DNA of 64,000 bases from Ralstonia sp. 25mfcol4.1 (GTDB lineage: Bacteria > Pseudomonadota > Gammaproteobacteria > Burkholderiales > Burkholderiaceae). Below the pieces are notes generated by a model. That model did no database searches and was not told the origin of the DNA. It saw only the letters and a list, made by a program, of their open reading frames with translations. The stretch spans positions 186,001-250,000 of the forward strand of contig NZ_FNJO01000009.1 of assembly GCF_900104095.1 (NCBI RefSeq). The letters run 5' to 3'. Each line of letters starts with the position of its first letter. The stretch's first letter is position 1. Positions 1 to 9,150 of this stretch are shown piece by piece. A program made the translations under genes and the position numbers.

Positions 1-1859
1 ATCGTGTCGCTGTCGTATTCCTTGGCGCGCTTGACGATCTGCTGCGTCATCTGCGCGATCTCGCGCATGAATTCATCACGCTTCAGACGGCCGCGCTCGA
101 TCTGCGACAGCTTGTGTTCCCACTCGCCGGTCAGCTCGGCCTGGGTCAGTTCCTGCACGCCCAGGCCGCGCAGCAGCGTCATCAGCTGGAACGCCTTGGC
201 GGTCGGAATCAGCTCGCGCCCTTCGCGCACCAGGTATTTTTCGGTCAGCAGGCCTTCGATGATGGCCGCGCGCGTGGCTGGCGTGCCCAGGCCCTTGCCG
301 GCCATGGCCTCGCGCAGCGCGTCGTCGTCCACCAGCTTGCCGGCACCTTCCATCGCCGACAGCAGCGTCGCTTCGTTGTAGCGGGCCGGCGGGCGCGTAC
401 TCAGGCCGACGGACTCCACCTTGTCGGTCTTGACGCGCTCGTCCTTCTGCACCGGCACCAGATTGGCGTCCTTGTCGTCCTTACCCTGGGCTTCGCGGCC
501 GTAGATCACGAGCCAGCCCGGATTGACCAGCACCTTGCCTTCGGTCTTGAAGTGATGGCCGGCTACCTCGGTGATCCGCGTGGTCACCTGGAACTCGGCC
601 GCCGGGAAGAACACGGCCAGAAAGCGGCGAACGACCAGGTCGTACAGCTTCTGCTCGGGCTCGGACAGGTTCTTCGGCGCCTGCAGCGTCGGGATGATGG
701 CGAAGTGATCGCTGATCTTGCTGTTGTCGAAGATCTTCTTGTTCGGTTTCACCCAACCCTGCGACAGGATCTTCTTGGCATGCGGCAGGTAGTTCGGCGA
801 ACTGTCGGCCAGCATGTCCATGGTCTGCTTGACCGTGTCGAGGTAGTCCTCGGGCAGCGCGCGGGCGTCGGTACGCGGGTACGTCAGCACCTTGTGCTTT
901 TCATACAGCGCCTGCGCCAGGCCCAGCGTGTTTTTGGCCGAAAAGCCAAAACGCGAGTTGGCTTCACGCTGCAGCGTGGTCAGGTCGAACAGGGCCGGCG
1001 ACTGCTGCGTGGATGGCTTCGATTCCTCGGTGACCGTGCCCGGCTTGTCGCGGCAGGCCGCCACGATGCTCTTGGCCTCGGCTTCGCTCCACAGGCGCGA
1101 CTCGCGTGCCTCGGCGTCGAACTCGTTCTTCTTGAACTTCGGGTCGAACCAGCGGCCCTCGTACAGGCCGGCGGCGGCGATGAACTCGGCGCGCACTTCC
1201 CAGTAGTCACGCGGCACGAAGTGTTTGATCTTCTCTTCGCGCTCCACCACTATCGAGAGCGTCGGCGTCTGCACCCGACCCACCGTGGTCAGGAAGAAGC
1301 CGCCGCCCTTGCTGTTGAAGGCCGTCATCGCGCGCGTGCCGTTGATCCCGACCAGCCAGTCGGCTTCGGAACGGCAGCGGGCCGCGTCGGCCAGCGGCAG
1401 CATTTCCTCGTCCTCGCGCAGCGCGGCAAACCCGTCGCGGATCGCCTGCGGCGTCATCGACTGCAGCCACAGCCGGCGCACGGGCTGCTTGGCCTTCGCC
1501 TGCTGGGCGATCAGCCGGAAAATCAGTTCGCCTTCGCGCCCCGCGTCACAGGCGTTGATCAGCGCGGTCACGTCCTTGCGCTTGATGAGGCGGTTGAGCA
1601 CCTTCAGGCGCGATTCGGTCTTGGGGATCGGGCGCAGGTCGAAATGCGGGGGAATCACCGGCAGATTGGTGAAGCTCCACTTGCCTCGCTTGACCTCGTA
1701 GTCGTCGGGCGCGGCGATTTCCACCAGGTGGCCAACCGCCGAGGACAGCACATAGTCGTCGCTCTCGAAATACTCGTCGTGCTTGGCAAAGCCCCCGAGG
1801 GCGCGCGCAATATCGGCGGCGACCGATGGCTTTTCCGCGATGATGAGGGCTTTAGACAT
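1..1859 (-). CDS. topB: DNA topoisomerase III, 5' part (gene runs off the window)
   Basis: Type IA topoisomerase that relaxes and decatenates DNA by passing single strands through a transient 5'-phosphotyrosine break. The protein starts MSKALIIAEKPSVA, an N-terminal Toprim domain. A second Toprim motif, DAGREGE, follows near residue 105, and the active-site tyrosine motif LTYPRTD near residue 320. About 619 residues are visible and the C-terminus lies beyond base 1. The ATG at 1859 is the only start that keeps the Toprim domain intact. Downstream of dprA and the thioredoxin gene on the same strand. Family assignment is secure; TopB is preferred over TopA because the start matches the TopB N-terminus. 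Confidence 0.95.
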   Translation of the reverse strand, partial: MSKALIIAEKPSVAADIARALGGFAKHDEYFESDDYVLSSAVGHLVEIAAPDDYEVKRGKWSFTNLPVIPPHFDLRPIPKTESRLKVLNRLIKRKDVTALINACDAGREGELIFRLIAQQAKAKQPVRRLWLQSMTPQAIRDGFAALREDEEMLPLADAARCRSEADWLVGINGTRAMTAFNSKGGGFFLTTVGRVQTPTLSIVVEREEKIKHFVPRDYWEVRAEFIAAAGLYEGRWFDPKFKKNEFDAEARESRLWSEAEAKSIVAACRDKPGTVTEESKPSTQQSPALFDLTTLQREANSRFGFSAKNTLGLAQALYEKHKVLTYPRTDARALPEDYLDTVKQTMDMLADSSPNYLPHAKKILSQGWVKPNKKIFDNSKISDHFAIIPTLQAPKNLSEPEQKLYDLVVRRFLAVFFPAAEFQVTTRITEVAGHHFKTEGKVLVNPGWLVIYGREAQGKDDKDANLVPVQKDERVKTDKVESVGLSTRPPARYNEATLLSAMEGAGKLVDDDALREAMAGKGLGTPATRAAIIEGLLTEKYLVREGRELIPTAKAFQLMTLLRGLGVQELTQAELTGEWEHKLSQIERGRLKRDEFMREIAQMTQQIVKRAKEYDSDT

Positions 1860-2016
1860 TCAACGGGTCCTTGTGGCGCCACTGCAAAAGTGCAGTTCGC
1901 GCCTCTTGAAATTCACGGCAAACTATGTAAACAGCAGGCCTGGGCTTTGAGGCGCCAATAATAAGCGCGGTTCCGACGGGCGTGCAAGCGACCGCCGCCG
2001 CCCACCCTGACCACGC

Positions 2017-2424
2017 TCAACCGTTATCGGCACCGCTGCCAAGCAACCAGGGCAGCACTTCAGGGATGTCTGGCGCGGCGCCGGCCATGGCTCCTGCGCG
2101 CGTCAGCATCCGGTCCAGCACGTCGAGGTGGGGCAACACGGTTCCGTAAAACTGCGGTGCGCCGCCAGCGATGGGCTGAATCAATACAGTAGGAAAGTTT
2201 TCGATGTCGATGTCCTCTCCCAGATAGTCGGAGTGGGTTTCGACATCGATCCAGACGAAACAGTCGTCCGGATAACGTGCCGCCAACGCCGCAAAGCCCG
2301 GCAGATAGTCCTTGCACGTGCCACACCATGCGGCGCAAAGACAAGCCACCAGCCGTCCCAGCGGACGGGCATGAAGCGCCTGGCGCAGGGCTGGGGCATC
2401 CTGCTCGGGGAAGTAAACGGCCAT
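2017..2424 (-). CDS. Thioredoxin-fold protein
   Basis: 135-residue thioredoxin-like protein. A redox-active CXXC is seen as WCGTC at residues 33-37, and a cis-proline-like FPTV at about 77-80, the usual spacing for the fold. No signal peptide is visible, so it is probably cytoplasmic and reduces disulfides or acts as a specialised thiol carrier. It lies just after dprA on the same strand and probably shares its transcript. The ATG at 2424 leaves a 34-bp gap from the dprA stop. An upstream GTG overlapping dprA is possible but adds residues outside the domain. The function is known only at fold level. Confidence 0.8.
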   Translation of the reverse strand: MAVYFPEQDAPALRQALHARPLGRLVACLCAAWCGTCKDYLPGFAALAARYPDDCFVWIDVETHSDYLGEDIDIENFPTVLIQPIAGGAPQFYGTVLPHLDVLDRMLTRAGAMAGAAPDIPEVLPWLLGSGADNG

Positions 2425-2458
2425 TCCAGTCGAAAAGTGAGGCAAACGCGATACCGGA

Positions 2459-3613
2459 TCATGCCAGACGCCGGAAACGGTTGCCTGGCAGGCGCTCGGC
2501 CACGCCGGCCAGCTCCAGTTGCAGCAGTTCGGCCGATACCGCCTCCGCCGCCATGCCGGTGCCCTTGCACAATGCGTCGAGCGTGACAGGATCATAGGCG
2601 AGCGCCGCTCCGAGCGCGTCGGCCGCCGTCTGCCGCGGGGTGGGCGGCACCGATACCTGGCTGGCCTTCGTCCCCGCAGGCGCCCTGTTGGCGCTGCCGG
2701 CGTCGGCGGGGGTCGCCAGGTCGGCAAATTCCTCGAACACGTCGGCCGGCGACTCCACCAGCTTGGCGCCCTGGCGGATCAGCTTGTGGCAGCCGCGCGA
2801 AAGCTCGGCGTGGATCGAACCGGGGATCGCAAAGACCTCACGGCCGATTTCGGACGCCAGGCGGGCCGTGATCAGCGACCCCGACCGCTCGGCAGCTTCC
2901 ACCACCAGCACGCCACGCGCCAGCGCCGCGATGATGCGGTTGCGACGCGGAAAATGGTTCGGCAGTCCCGGCGTACCCAGTGGGAATTCGCTGACGATGG
3001 CGCCGCCGGCATCGACGATCTGGTGCGCCAGCTTGTGATGCCTGGCCGGATAGACGATGTCTACGCCGGTGCCCACGATGGCGACCGTGCCGCCGGGCCC
3101 CTCCAGTGCCGCGGCATGCGCGGCGGCATCGATGCCGAGTGCAAGCCCCGACACCACGGTCAGCCCGGCATCGGAAAACGCTGAAGCGAACGCCTGCGCA
3201 TTGCGGACGCCCTGTGCCGTGGCATGCCGCGCGCCGACGATACCCAGTGACGGCGCCTGCAGGCGCCCAGCCTGGCCGTTGACGTAGAGCACCAGGGGCG
3301 GATCGGCCAGGTCGAGCAGGCGCGCCGGATAGGCACGGTCGCCCATCGTGACCAGATGGTGGTCAGGGGTGTCGAGCCACTGCAGCGTGCGATCGATCCG
3401 GGCGGATACGTCGGCGTCGGGAGGCGCGGCGAGCGCGCGCGCCACCGCGGGCTCCGCGGCGTCGCGGAGCTTTGCAGGGTCCTGGGCCAGCACGGTCTGG
3501 GGCAGTCCGAAAGCCGCCAGCAGACGGCGGCCGGCCTGCACCGAAACACCGGGGGTGGCCGTCAGCCGCACCCAGGCAGCCACTTCGGCTGGGTCGCGAG
3601 TCGAATCGGTCAT
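2459..3613 (-). CDS. dprA: DNA-processing protein DprA/Smf
   Basis: DprA binds incoming single-stranded DNA and loads RecA during natural transformation. The 384-residue protein has an N-terminal helical (SAM/HhH-like) region (about 10-80) and a Rossmann-like DprA core with GIVGARHATAQG (about 120-135), SGLALGIDAAAH and GTGVDIVYP. A C-terminal winged-helix region (about 320-380) follows an Ala/Pro-rich linker. The ATG at 3613 gives the usual length; an in-frame GTG at 3649 would add 12 basic residues just after the lysM stop. dprA next to lysM and divergent from def-fmt is the conserved proteobacterial arrangement. Confidence 0.93.
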   Translation of the reverse strand: MTDSTRDPAEVAAWVRLTATPGVSVQAGRRLLAAFGLPQTVLAQDPAKLRDAAEPAVARALAAPPDADVSARIDRTLQWLDTPDHHLVTMGDRAYPARLLDLADPPLVLYVNGQAGRLQAPSLGIVGARHATAQGVRNAQAFASAFSDAGLTVVSGLALGIDAAAHAAALEGPGGTVAIVGTGVDIVYPARHHKLAHQIVDAGGAIVSEFPLGTPGLPNHFPRRNRIIAALARGVLVVEAAERSGSLITARLASEIGREVFAIPGSIHAELSRGCHKLIRQGAKLVESPADVFEEFADLATPADAGSANRAPAGTKASQVSVPPTPRQTAADALGAALAYDPVTLDALCKGTGMAAEAVSAELLQLELAGVAERLPGNRFRRLA

Positions 3614-3654
3614 CGAACAACGCGGCGGCGCGTGCTCACGCACGCGCACGCCCG

Positions 3655-4830
3655 TTACTGCGGGCTGGTGGCGCGGTCGCCGACCTTCATCACATTGCTG
3701 GCATCAGTCACCAGCGCATAGGCGATGCCCGGGAAGACGCGATATACGTAGGCCAGGCCATAGCGGTCATCCGGCAGCGTGATGCTGCGGTTGCCGTCGG
3801 TCGGATCCTTGGCTACGCCGCCCACGCGCGACAGCGCCAGCACGTGACCCGGTTCCAGGCCACCGTTCGCGCCCAGGTTCAGCACCACCACCTGCTTGGC
3901 GCCACCGTACTCCACGCCGCCATAGACGGCGGCGATGCGCGCGTCGACGTTGTTTTCCGGCGCATGGGGCACGTAGCGCACCAGTTCACGGGCCGGCTGC
4001 GGCAGCAGCAGCGACCCCGCGCCCATTTCCTGCGGAGACTGGGTGGCCTGGACCGTGGTGACCGCGTCCGGGCCTTCCGGACCGCGCATCACGCGCACGC
4101 TTCCCTGGTACTGGGCTTCGAAGCCGATCACGGCATTGCTGACGGGGTCGCGCACCGGCAAGGCCGGCTTGAACGCCTGCCAGTCGCTGCCGATCGCCGC
4201 GTCGGTCGGTGCGATACCGCGCACGTAGCCGGTATCGCCCCGCCCCATGTAGACGCGGGCATCGGTCAGCGCAACGATCCGCGCCGACGCGTCCACCGCA
4301 TCCTTTTCCACGACCAGCGGACGCGTCAGGAACGGCTCGATGTCGGACGCAGGAATGCTCAGGATCGCCTCGCCGTTGCCGCCCTCGCCGCGCACGCGCG
4401 GCGACAGGCGGCTGTCGCCATGGGCGCCCCCCGGCGCCGTGGTCGACAGGTACGCGCGGCCATCACGCTGCACCAGGTAAAGGATCTGTCCAGGGTAGAT
4501 AAGGTGCGGATTGCGGACCTGCTGGCGGTTCATGCCCCACAGCGCCGGCCAGCGCCATGGCTGGCGCAGATACTGGCCCGAGATGCCCCACAGCGTGTCG
4601 CCCGAGCGCACGGTGTACTGGCTGGGCGCATTGGGCGCCAGTTCGGAAACGGGGATACCCTCCTGGGCGGTCGCATCGGCCTGGGCGAGCTGAGCCGCCG
4701 AGACGTTCAGATCGGCCGCCTGAACCGCCATGCCGGCTCCAGCTGTGATGCCGGCGACACATAACATGGCGAGGGTGAACGCGTACAGCCTGCGGCCCGA
4801 CGCCGCCTGTTCTTTGGTAAGATCGCGCAT
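3655..4830 (-). CDS. LysM domain-containing exported protein
   Basis: 391 residues with an N-terminal hydrophobic signal segment (about 15-38, ending in VQAA), so it is exported. A LysM domain lies at about residues 71-119, beginning YTVRSGDTLW and ending YPGQILYL; LysM binds N-acetylglucosamine-containing peptidoglycan. The remaining 270 residues are an uncharacterised periplasmic region conserved with this cluster. The gene lies directly upstream of dprA (42 bp from the chosen dprA start) and divergent from def, as in many proteobacteria. Its leader holds an inverted repeat ending 9 bases before the ATG. The precise role is not established. Confidence 0.88.
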   Translation of the reverse strand: MRDLTKEQAASGRRLYAFTLAMLCVAGITAGAGMAVQAADLNVSAAQLAQADATAQEGIPVSELAPNAPSQYTVRSGDTLWGISGQYLRQPWRWPALWGMNRQQVRNPHLIYPGQILYLVQRDGRAYLSTTAPGGAHGDSRLSPRVRGEGGNGEAILSIPASDIEPFLTRPLVVEKDAVDASARIVALTDARVYMGRGDTGYVRGIAPTDAAIGSDWQAFKPALPVRDPVSNAVIGFEAQYQGSVRVMRGPEGPDAVTTVQATQSPQEMGAGSLLLPQPARELVRYVPHAPENNVDARIAAVYGGVEYGGAKQVVVLNLGANGGLEPGHVLALSRVGGVAKDPTDGNRSITLPDDRYGLAYVYRVFPGIAYALVTDASNVMKVGDRATSPQ

Positions 4831-4838
4831 TTTCCTGA

Positions 4839-4858
4839 CCGGTCGGGAGAACGACCGG
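4839..4858. promoter_or_regulatory. Inverted repeat in the lysM leader
   Basis: Perfect 7-bp arms CCGGTCG and CGACCGG separated by 6 bases. On the minus strand the hairpin would end just before an AGGA ribosome-binding site and the lysM ATG at 4830. It could be an operator or a leader structure affecting initiation; nothing in the sequence decides which. Confidence 0.45.
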
Positions 4859-4993
4859 ATTGACCCTAGGTAGAGCGTGCCTGCTGCGGCGCGCCTTGAA
4901 TTTTTGTACTAGCGCCCCGATTCTGCATGGAAACCCCGCACGCCGCAACGGCGGCCGGGCAGTGGACAGCACCCGGCGTTGCGCCCGAGCATC

Positions 4994-5500
4994 ATGGCCA
5001 AACTCGACATCCTCACCTACCCCGATCCTCGCCTCCATACCGTGGCCAAGCCCGTGGCGGTGGTGGACGACCGCATCCGCCAGCTGGTCCAGGACATGGC
5101 GGAAACCATGTACGACGCGCCCGGCATCGGCCTGGCCGCCACGCAGGTGGACGTGCATGAGCGCGTGATCACGATCGACGTTTCCGAAACGCGCGACGCG
5201 CTGATGGTGTTCATCAACCCGGAGATCGTCTGGGCCAGCGACAACCGCAAGGTCTGGGAAGAGGGCTGCCTGTCGGTGCCCGAAGTCTATGACCGCGTGG
5301 AGCGCCCCGACCGCGTCAAGGTGCGCGCGCTCAACGAAAAGGGCGAAACGTTCGAGCTCGATGCCGACGACCTGCTGGCCGTATGTATACAGCACGAGAT
5401 CGACCACCTGAATGGCAAGGTTTTCGTGGAATACCTGTCTCCGCTCAAGCTGAACCGCATCAAGAGCAAGCTCCAGAAGCGCGTCCGCTCGCGCATGTAA
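4994..5500 (+). CDS. def: Peptide deformylase
   Basis: Removes the N-formyl group from nascent proteins using a metal ion (usually Fe2+). All three family motifs are present in the 168-residue product: GIGLAATQV (motif 1, about residues 45-53), EGCLSVP (motif 2, contributing the metal Cys) and QHEIDHLNG (motif 3, the metal HEXXH). The ATG at 4994 gives the canonical [12 protein letters not shown] start; a TTG 15 bases upstream is less likely. It pairs with fmt downstream, the enzyme that adds the formyl group, separated by 115 bp that contain a strong hairpin. Confidence 0.97.
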   Translation: MAKLDILTYPDPRLHTVAKPVAVVDDRIRQLVQDMAETMYDAPGIGLAATQVDVHERVITIDVSETRDALMVFINPEIVWASDNRKVWEEGCLSVPEVYDRVERPDRVKVRALNEKGETFELDADDLLAVCIQHEIDHLNGKVFVEYLSPLKLNRIKSKLQKRVRSRM

Positions 5501-5501
5501 G

Positions 5502-5549
5502 GATGTAACAGAGACATGCCACGCGGGTGGCGTCTGCTATCGTTACATC
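5502..5549. terminator. Stem-loop between def and fmt
   Basis: Outer arms GATGTAAC and GTTACATC pair perfectly; inside are GCCAC and GTGGC around a GCGG loop, with AGAGAC/GTCT pairing between. It begins one base after the def stop and is followed by TTCCC rather than a long T-run. It could be an attenuator or RNA-processing stem within the def-fmt unit rather than a full terminator. Confidence 0.5.
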
Positions 5550-5615
5550 TTCCCAAGACACATCACGTACCGGCCGCTATGCGGCCGGTGTCGTTTCTCC
5601 CTGCGGATTTCCGTC

Positions 5616-6617
5616 ATGACTCAAGTCCAGCCACTGCGCGTCGCGTTTGCCGGCACGCCCGAATTTGCGCGCGTTGCCCTTGAGGCCATTCACGCCGCCG
5701 GCTTCCCGGTGGTGGCCGTCCTGACCCAGCCCGACCGGCCTGCCGGCCGCGGCATGCAGCTGCAGTCCAGCCCGGTCAAGCAGTTCGCGCTGGAAGCGGG
5801 GCTGGCCCCCGTGCTGCAGCCGCGCTCGCTGCGGCGCAACGGCAAGTATCCCGAGGAGGCCGGCGCCGCGGTCGACACGCTGGCGCAGATCGCCCCCGAT
5901 GTCATGGTGGTGGCTGCCTATGGCCTGATCCTGCCGGCCGAGGTCCTCGATCTGCCGCGCCATGGGTGTCTGAACATCCATGCGTCGCTGCTGCCGCGCT
6001 GGCGCGGCGCGGCACCGATCCACCGTGCCATCGAGGCCGGCGACGCCGAGACCGGCATCACGCTGATGCAGATGGACGAAGGGCTCGATACCGGCGCGAT
6101 GCTGTCGCGCGAATCCGTGGCGATCGGGCCCCAGGACAGCACAGGCAGCCTGCACGACACGCTGGCCGCGCTGGGCGGCCGCATGATCGTCGATGCCCTC
6201 CGGCAGCTGGCCGCCGGACAGCCGCTGGCGGCCACGCCCCAGCCCGAAGCCGGCATCACCTACGCCGAGAAGATCGCCAAGGACGAAGCGCCGCTGGACC
6301 TGACCCGCCCGGCCGCCGCGCTGGCCAGCCAGGTGCGCGCCTTCAATCCGTTCCCGGGGGCCACGATCCAGGTGGGCGACACCGTCATCAAGTGCTGGCA
6401 GGCGCTGCCGCTGGCCGCCGCCACGAGCCTGCCCCATCCGCCTGGCACCGTGCTGGCGGCGGATGCCGCCGGCGTGATCATCGCCTGTGGCGACGGCAGT
6501 GCACTGCAGGTGACCGAACTGCAGAAGGCCGGCGGCCGCCGCCAGCCGGCCGGGCAGTTCCTGCAGGCCATGCCGCTGCCGCCGGGTACGCGCTGCCTGG
6601 TCGGCGATGCGGGATAA
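5616..6617 (+). CDS. fmt: Methionyl-tRNA formyltransferase
   Basis: Transfers a formyl group from 10-formyl-tetrahydrofolate to methionyl-initiator tRNA. The 333-residue protein has the N-terminal Rossmann-like catalytic domain, starting [10 protein letters not shown], with the formyltransferase signature [16 protein letters not shown] at about 119-134 and GLDTGAML following. An OB-fold C-terminal domain covers about 210-320. Length and motif order are standard. It sits downstream of def as in most bacteria, followed by htpX and rsmB on the same strand. Confidence 0.97.
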   Translation: MTQVQPLRVAFAGTPEFARVALEAIHAAGFPVVAVLTQPDRPAGRGMQLQSSPVKQFALEAGLAPVLQPRSLRRNGKYPEEAGAAVDTLAQIAPDVMVVAAYGLILPAEVLDLPRHGCLNIHASLLPRWRGAAPIHRAIEAGDAETGITLMQMDEGLDTGAMLSRESVAIGPQDSTGSLHDTLAALGGRMIVDALRQLAAGQPLAATPQPEAGITYAEKIAKDEAPLDLTRPAAALASQVRAFNPFPGATIQVGDTVIKCWQALPLAAATSLPHPPGTVLAADAAGVIIACGDGSALQVTELQKAGGRRQPAGQFLQAMPLPPGTRCLVGDAG

Positions 6618-6752
6618 GTTACCCTGACACCACTTTTCATCGTAAAACCCTGACATCAGCATTGAATTCCTGCGGTCCTGGCCCTATCTAACGAACATCG
6701 CGTCCCGCAGGGGCGGGTACGCGCCCTGATCGATCTCTCTGGAGACCAAACC

Positions 6753-7613
6753 ATGTTCAACTGGGTCAAGACCTTCATGCTGATGGCCGCCATCACGGCG
6801 CTGTTCATCGTCATCGGCGGCATGATCGGCGGCCGTAGCGGCATGATGTTCGCGTTGCTGATCGCGCTGGGCATGAACTTCTTTTCCTACTGGTTCTCGG
6901 ACAAGATGGTCCTGCGCATGTACAACTCGCAGGAAGTGGATGCCAGCACCGCGCCGCAGTTCTACAACATGGTGCAGGAGCTTTCCCAGCGCGCCGGCCT
7001 GCCCATGCCGCGCGTGTACCTGATCAACGAGGACGCGCCCAACGCCTTTGCCACGGGCCGCAATCCCGAGCACGCAGCCGTGGCCGCCACCACCGGCATC
7101 CTGCGTGTGCTGTCCGACCGCGAACTGCGCGGTGTGATGGCGCACGAACTGGCGCACGTGCAGCACCGTGACATCCTGACGTCGACCATCGCGGCCACCA
7201 TGGCCGGTGCCATCTCGGCCCTGGCCAACATGGCGATGTTCTTCGGCGGCCGCGACGAGAACGGCAACCGTACCAACCCGATTGCCGCGATTGCCGTGGC
7301 CATCCTGGCCCCGCTGGCCGCATCGCTGATCCAGATGGCGATCTCGCGGGCGCGCGAGTTCGAAGCGGACCGGGGCGGTGCCGAGATCAGCGGCGACCCG
7401 CAGGCGCTGGCCAGTGCGCTGGACAAGATCCACCGCTATGCGCAGGGCATTCCGTTCCAGGCGGCCGAGGAACATCCGGCCACGGCGCAGATGATGATCA
7501 TGAATCCGCTGTCCGGCGGCGGCATCGCCAACCTGTTCTCGACGCACCCGGCCACCGAGGAGCGCATCGCTCGCCTGATGCACATGGCGCAGACCGGCAG
7601 CTATCCAGCGTGA
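6753..7613 (+). CDS. htpX: Heat-shock membrane zinc protease HtpX
   Basis: M48-family membrane metalloprotease for quality control of inner-membrane proteins. The 286-residue protein has two N-terminal transmembrane segments (about 7-24 and 30-48), the zinc motif HELAH at 131-135 and a third ligand in EFEADRGG (about 204-211). Another hydrophobic stretch lies near 175-195. The catalytic domain faces the cytoplasm in the E. coli homologue. An SD-like GGAG precedes the ATG. Its place between fmt and rsmB is typical of Burkholderiaceae. Confidence 0.95.
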   Translation: MFNWVKTFMLMAAITALFIVIGGMIGGRSGMMFALLIALGMNFFSYWFSDKMVLRMYNSQEVDASTAPQFYNMVQELSQRAGLPMPRVYLINEDAPNAFATGRNPEHAAVAATTGILRVLSDRELRGVMAHELAHVQHRDILTSTIAATMAGAISALANMAMFFGGRDENGNRTNPIAAIAVAILAPLAASLIQMAISRAREFEADRGGAEISGDPQALASALDKIHRYAQGIPFQAAEEHPATAQMMIMNPLSGGGIANLFSTHPATEERIARLMHMAQTGSYPA

Positions 7614-7663
7614 TGCCGGGATTTGGCCAGTTTGACCGGCCAGTCCGCGACAACGGGTAAACT

Positions 7664-7694
7664 GCCCGCTGTGTTCCCCCGGGGACCGGCGGGC
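7664..7694 (+). terminator. Stem-loop after htpX
   Basis: Arms GCCCGC and GCGGGC enclose an inner TCCCC/GGGGA pairing, followed by ATTCTTGT. It lies 50 bp after the htpX stop and 72 bp before the chosen rsmB start. The weak T-tract makes it a partial terminator at best. Confidence 0.4.
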
Positions 7695-7765
7695 ATTCTT
7701 GTATCCGCCCGGCCCGACGCCCGTTGCGTCACTCCTTTTCCTACGTTGCCTGTCTGATTTTCCGT

Positions 7766-9139
7766 ATGCGCCTGCCTCACGAATCCCTTGCCTTCCAGAT
7801 GCTCGGTGCTGCCGCGGCCATTCGCGGCGTGCACGAAGGCGCGGCCCTGCCGCAGGCCATCGAAGATGTTGCCACCCACCTGCGGCTGGACCGCGTGCGC
7901 GACGCCGCCACGCGCGGCGCCATCCAGGATCTGGCCTATCGCTCCGTGCGCCTGTTCGGCACCACGCGCGCGCTGGTGACGCAGCTGGTGACGCGTCCGC
8001 CCGGGGCGCTGGTCGATTCCCTGCTGGCCGTGGCGCTGGCCCTGCTGATCGAGGGCGAGGAGGGCGATGGCAGCAAGGTGGGGCGCGGCGGCTATTCCGA
8101 TTTCACCGTGGTGGACCAGGCGGTCAGCGCGGCGGCCTCGGAGCCCAAGACCGCGCATGCGCGCGGGCTGGTGAATGCCGTCCTGCGCCGCTTCCTGCGC
8201 GAGCGCCGCGCGCTCATGCCGAAGATCATGCAGGACGAGGAAGCGCGCTGGAACCTGCCCGCGTGGTGGCTCGCGCAACTGCGCCGGGCCTACCCCGACC
8301 AGTGGATGGCCCTGGCCGAAAGCGTCAACGAACGCCCGCCGATGACCTTGCGCATCAATCCGAAGCGCATTTCGGTGCAGGCGTATCTCCAGGAACTGGC
8401 CAATGCCGGCCTGGCCGGCACCGCTGTCGGCGAGCAGGCCGTGCGTCTGGCGCGGGCCTTTCCCGTATCGCAGATTCCCGGCTTTGCCCAGGGCGACGTA
8501 TCGGTGCAGGACGCCGGCGCGCAACTGGCCGCGCCGCTGTGCGAAGTTGCCGACGGCATGCGCGTGCTGGACGCCTGCGCGGCGCCTGGCGGCAAGACCG
8601 GCCATCTGCTGGAGCTTGCCGACATCCACGTGACGGCGGTGGAAAGCGATGCCGAACGCGCCGCGCGCATCCACGACAACCTGTCCCGCCTGGGACAACG
8701 CGCCGAAGTGATCGTGGGCGACGCGAGCCGCCCCAAGGACTGGTGGGATGGCCAGCCGTTCGATCGCATCCTGGCCGATGTGCCATGCTCGGCGTCGGGC
8801 ATCGTGCGGCGGCACCCCGATATCCGCTGGCTGCGCCGCGAGTCCGACGTGGCGAGGCTGATGACCGAGCAGCGCCGCATCGTTTCGCAACTGTGGCCGC
8901 TGCTGAAACCGGGCGGCATCCTGGTCTACGTGACCTGTTCTATTTTCCCAACGGAAGGCGAGGAGCAGGCGCTCTGGTTTGGTGCGCAGCTTCCAGATGC
9001 GATACGATTGCAGGCGCCAGGGCAACTGCTGCCTGGCATCAAGGCGCCTGAGACGACCGGCAGCGGGACCGCCGGCAAGGCAAGCCTGCCATCGGATCAC
9101 GATGGCTTCTACTACGCCCGCTTCCAGAAACGCGCCTGA
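7766..9139 (+). CDS. rsmB: 16S rRNA (cytosine(967)-C(5))-methyltransferase
   Basis: Methylates C967 of 16S rRNA with S-adenosylmethionine. The protein has an N-terminal NusB-like RNA-binding domain (about 1-150) and a C-terminal RsmB/NOP methyltransferase domain. That domain contains the SAM site DACAAPGGKTGHLLE (about 273-287), the DVPCSASGIVRRHPD loop and the second conserved cysteine in VTCSIFPTEGE. The ATG at 7766 gives 457 residues, close to the family length. An earlier ATG at 7724 adds 14 residues with no obvious homology. It forms a block with DUF4390 12 bp downstream. Confidence 0.94.
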   Translation: MRLPHESLAFQMLGAAAAIRGVHEGAALPQAIEDVATHLRLDRVRDAATRGAIQDLAYRSVRLFGTTRALVTQLVTRPPGALVDSLLAVALALLIEGEEGDGSKVGRGGYSDFTVVDQAVSAAASEPKTAHARGLVNAVLRRFLRERRALMPKIMQDEEARWNLPAWWLAQLRRAYPDQWMALAESVNERPPMTLRINPKRISVQAYLQELANAGLAGTAVGEQAVRLARAFPVSQIPGFAQGDVSVQDAGAQLAAPLCEVADGMRVLDACAAPGGKTGHLLELADIHVTAVESDAERAARIHDNLSRLGQRAEVIVGDASRPKDWWDGQPFDRILADVPCSASGIVRRHPDIRWLRRESDVARLMTEQRRIVSQLWPLLKPGGILVYVTCSIFPTEGEEQALWFGAQLPDAIRLQAPGQLLPGIKAPETTGSGTAGKASLPSDHDGFYYARFQKRA

Positions 9140-9150
9140 TATTTCCACCA

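Noticed and set aside
114..1961. Long plus-strand open frame opposite topB
   Set aside because: Complete antisense shadow of topB; the composition is His/Arg/Gln-rich, and the minus frame has all topoisomerase motifs.
3614..3649. Longer dprA N-terminus from GTG
   Set aside because: Adds 12 residues of Arg/Pro-rich sequence, and no ribosome-binding site is evident before it; kept only as an alternative.
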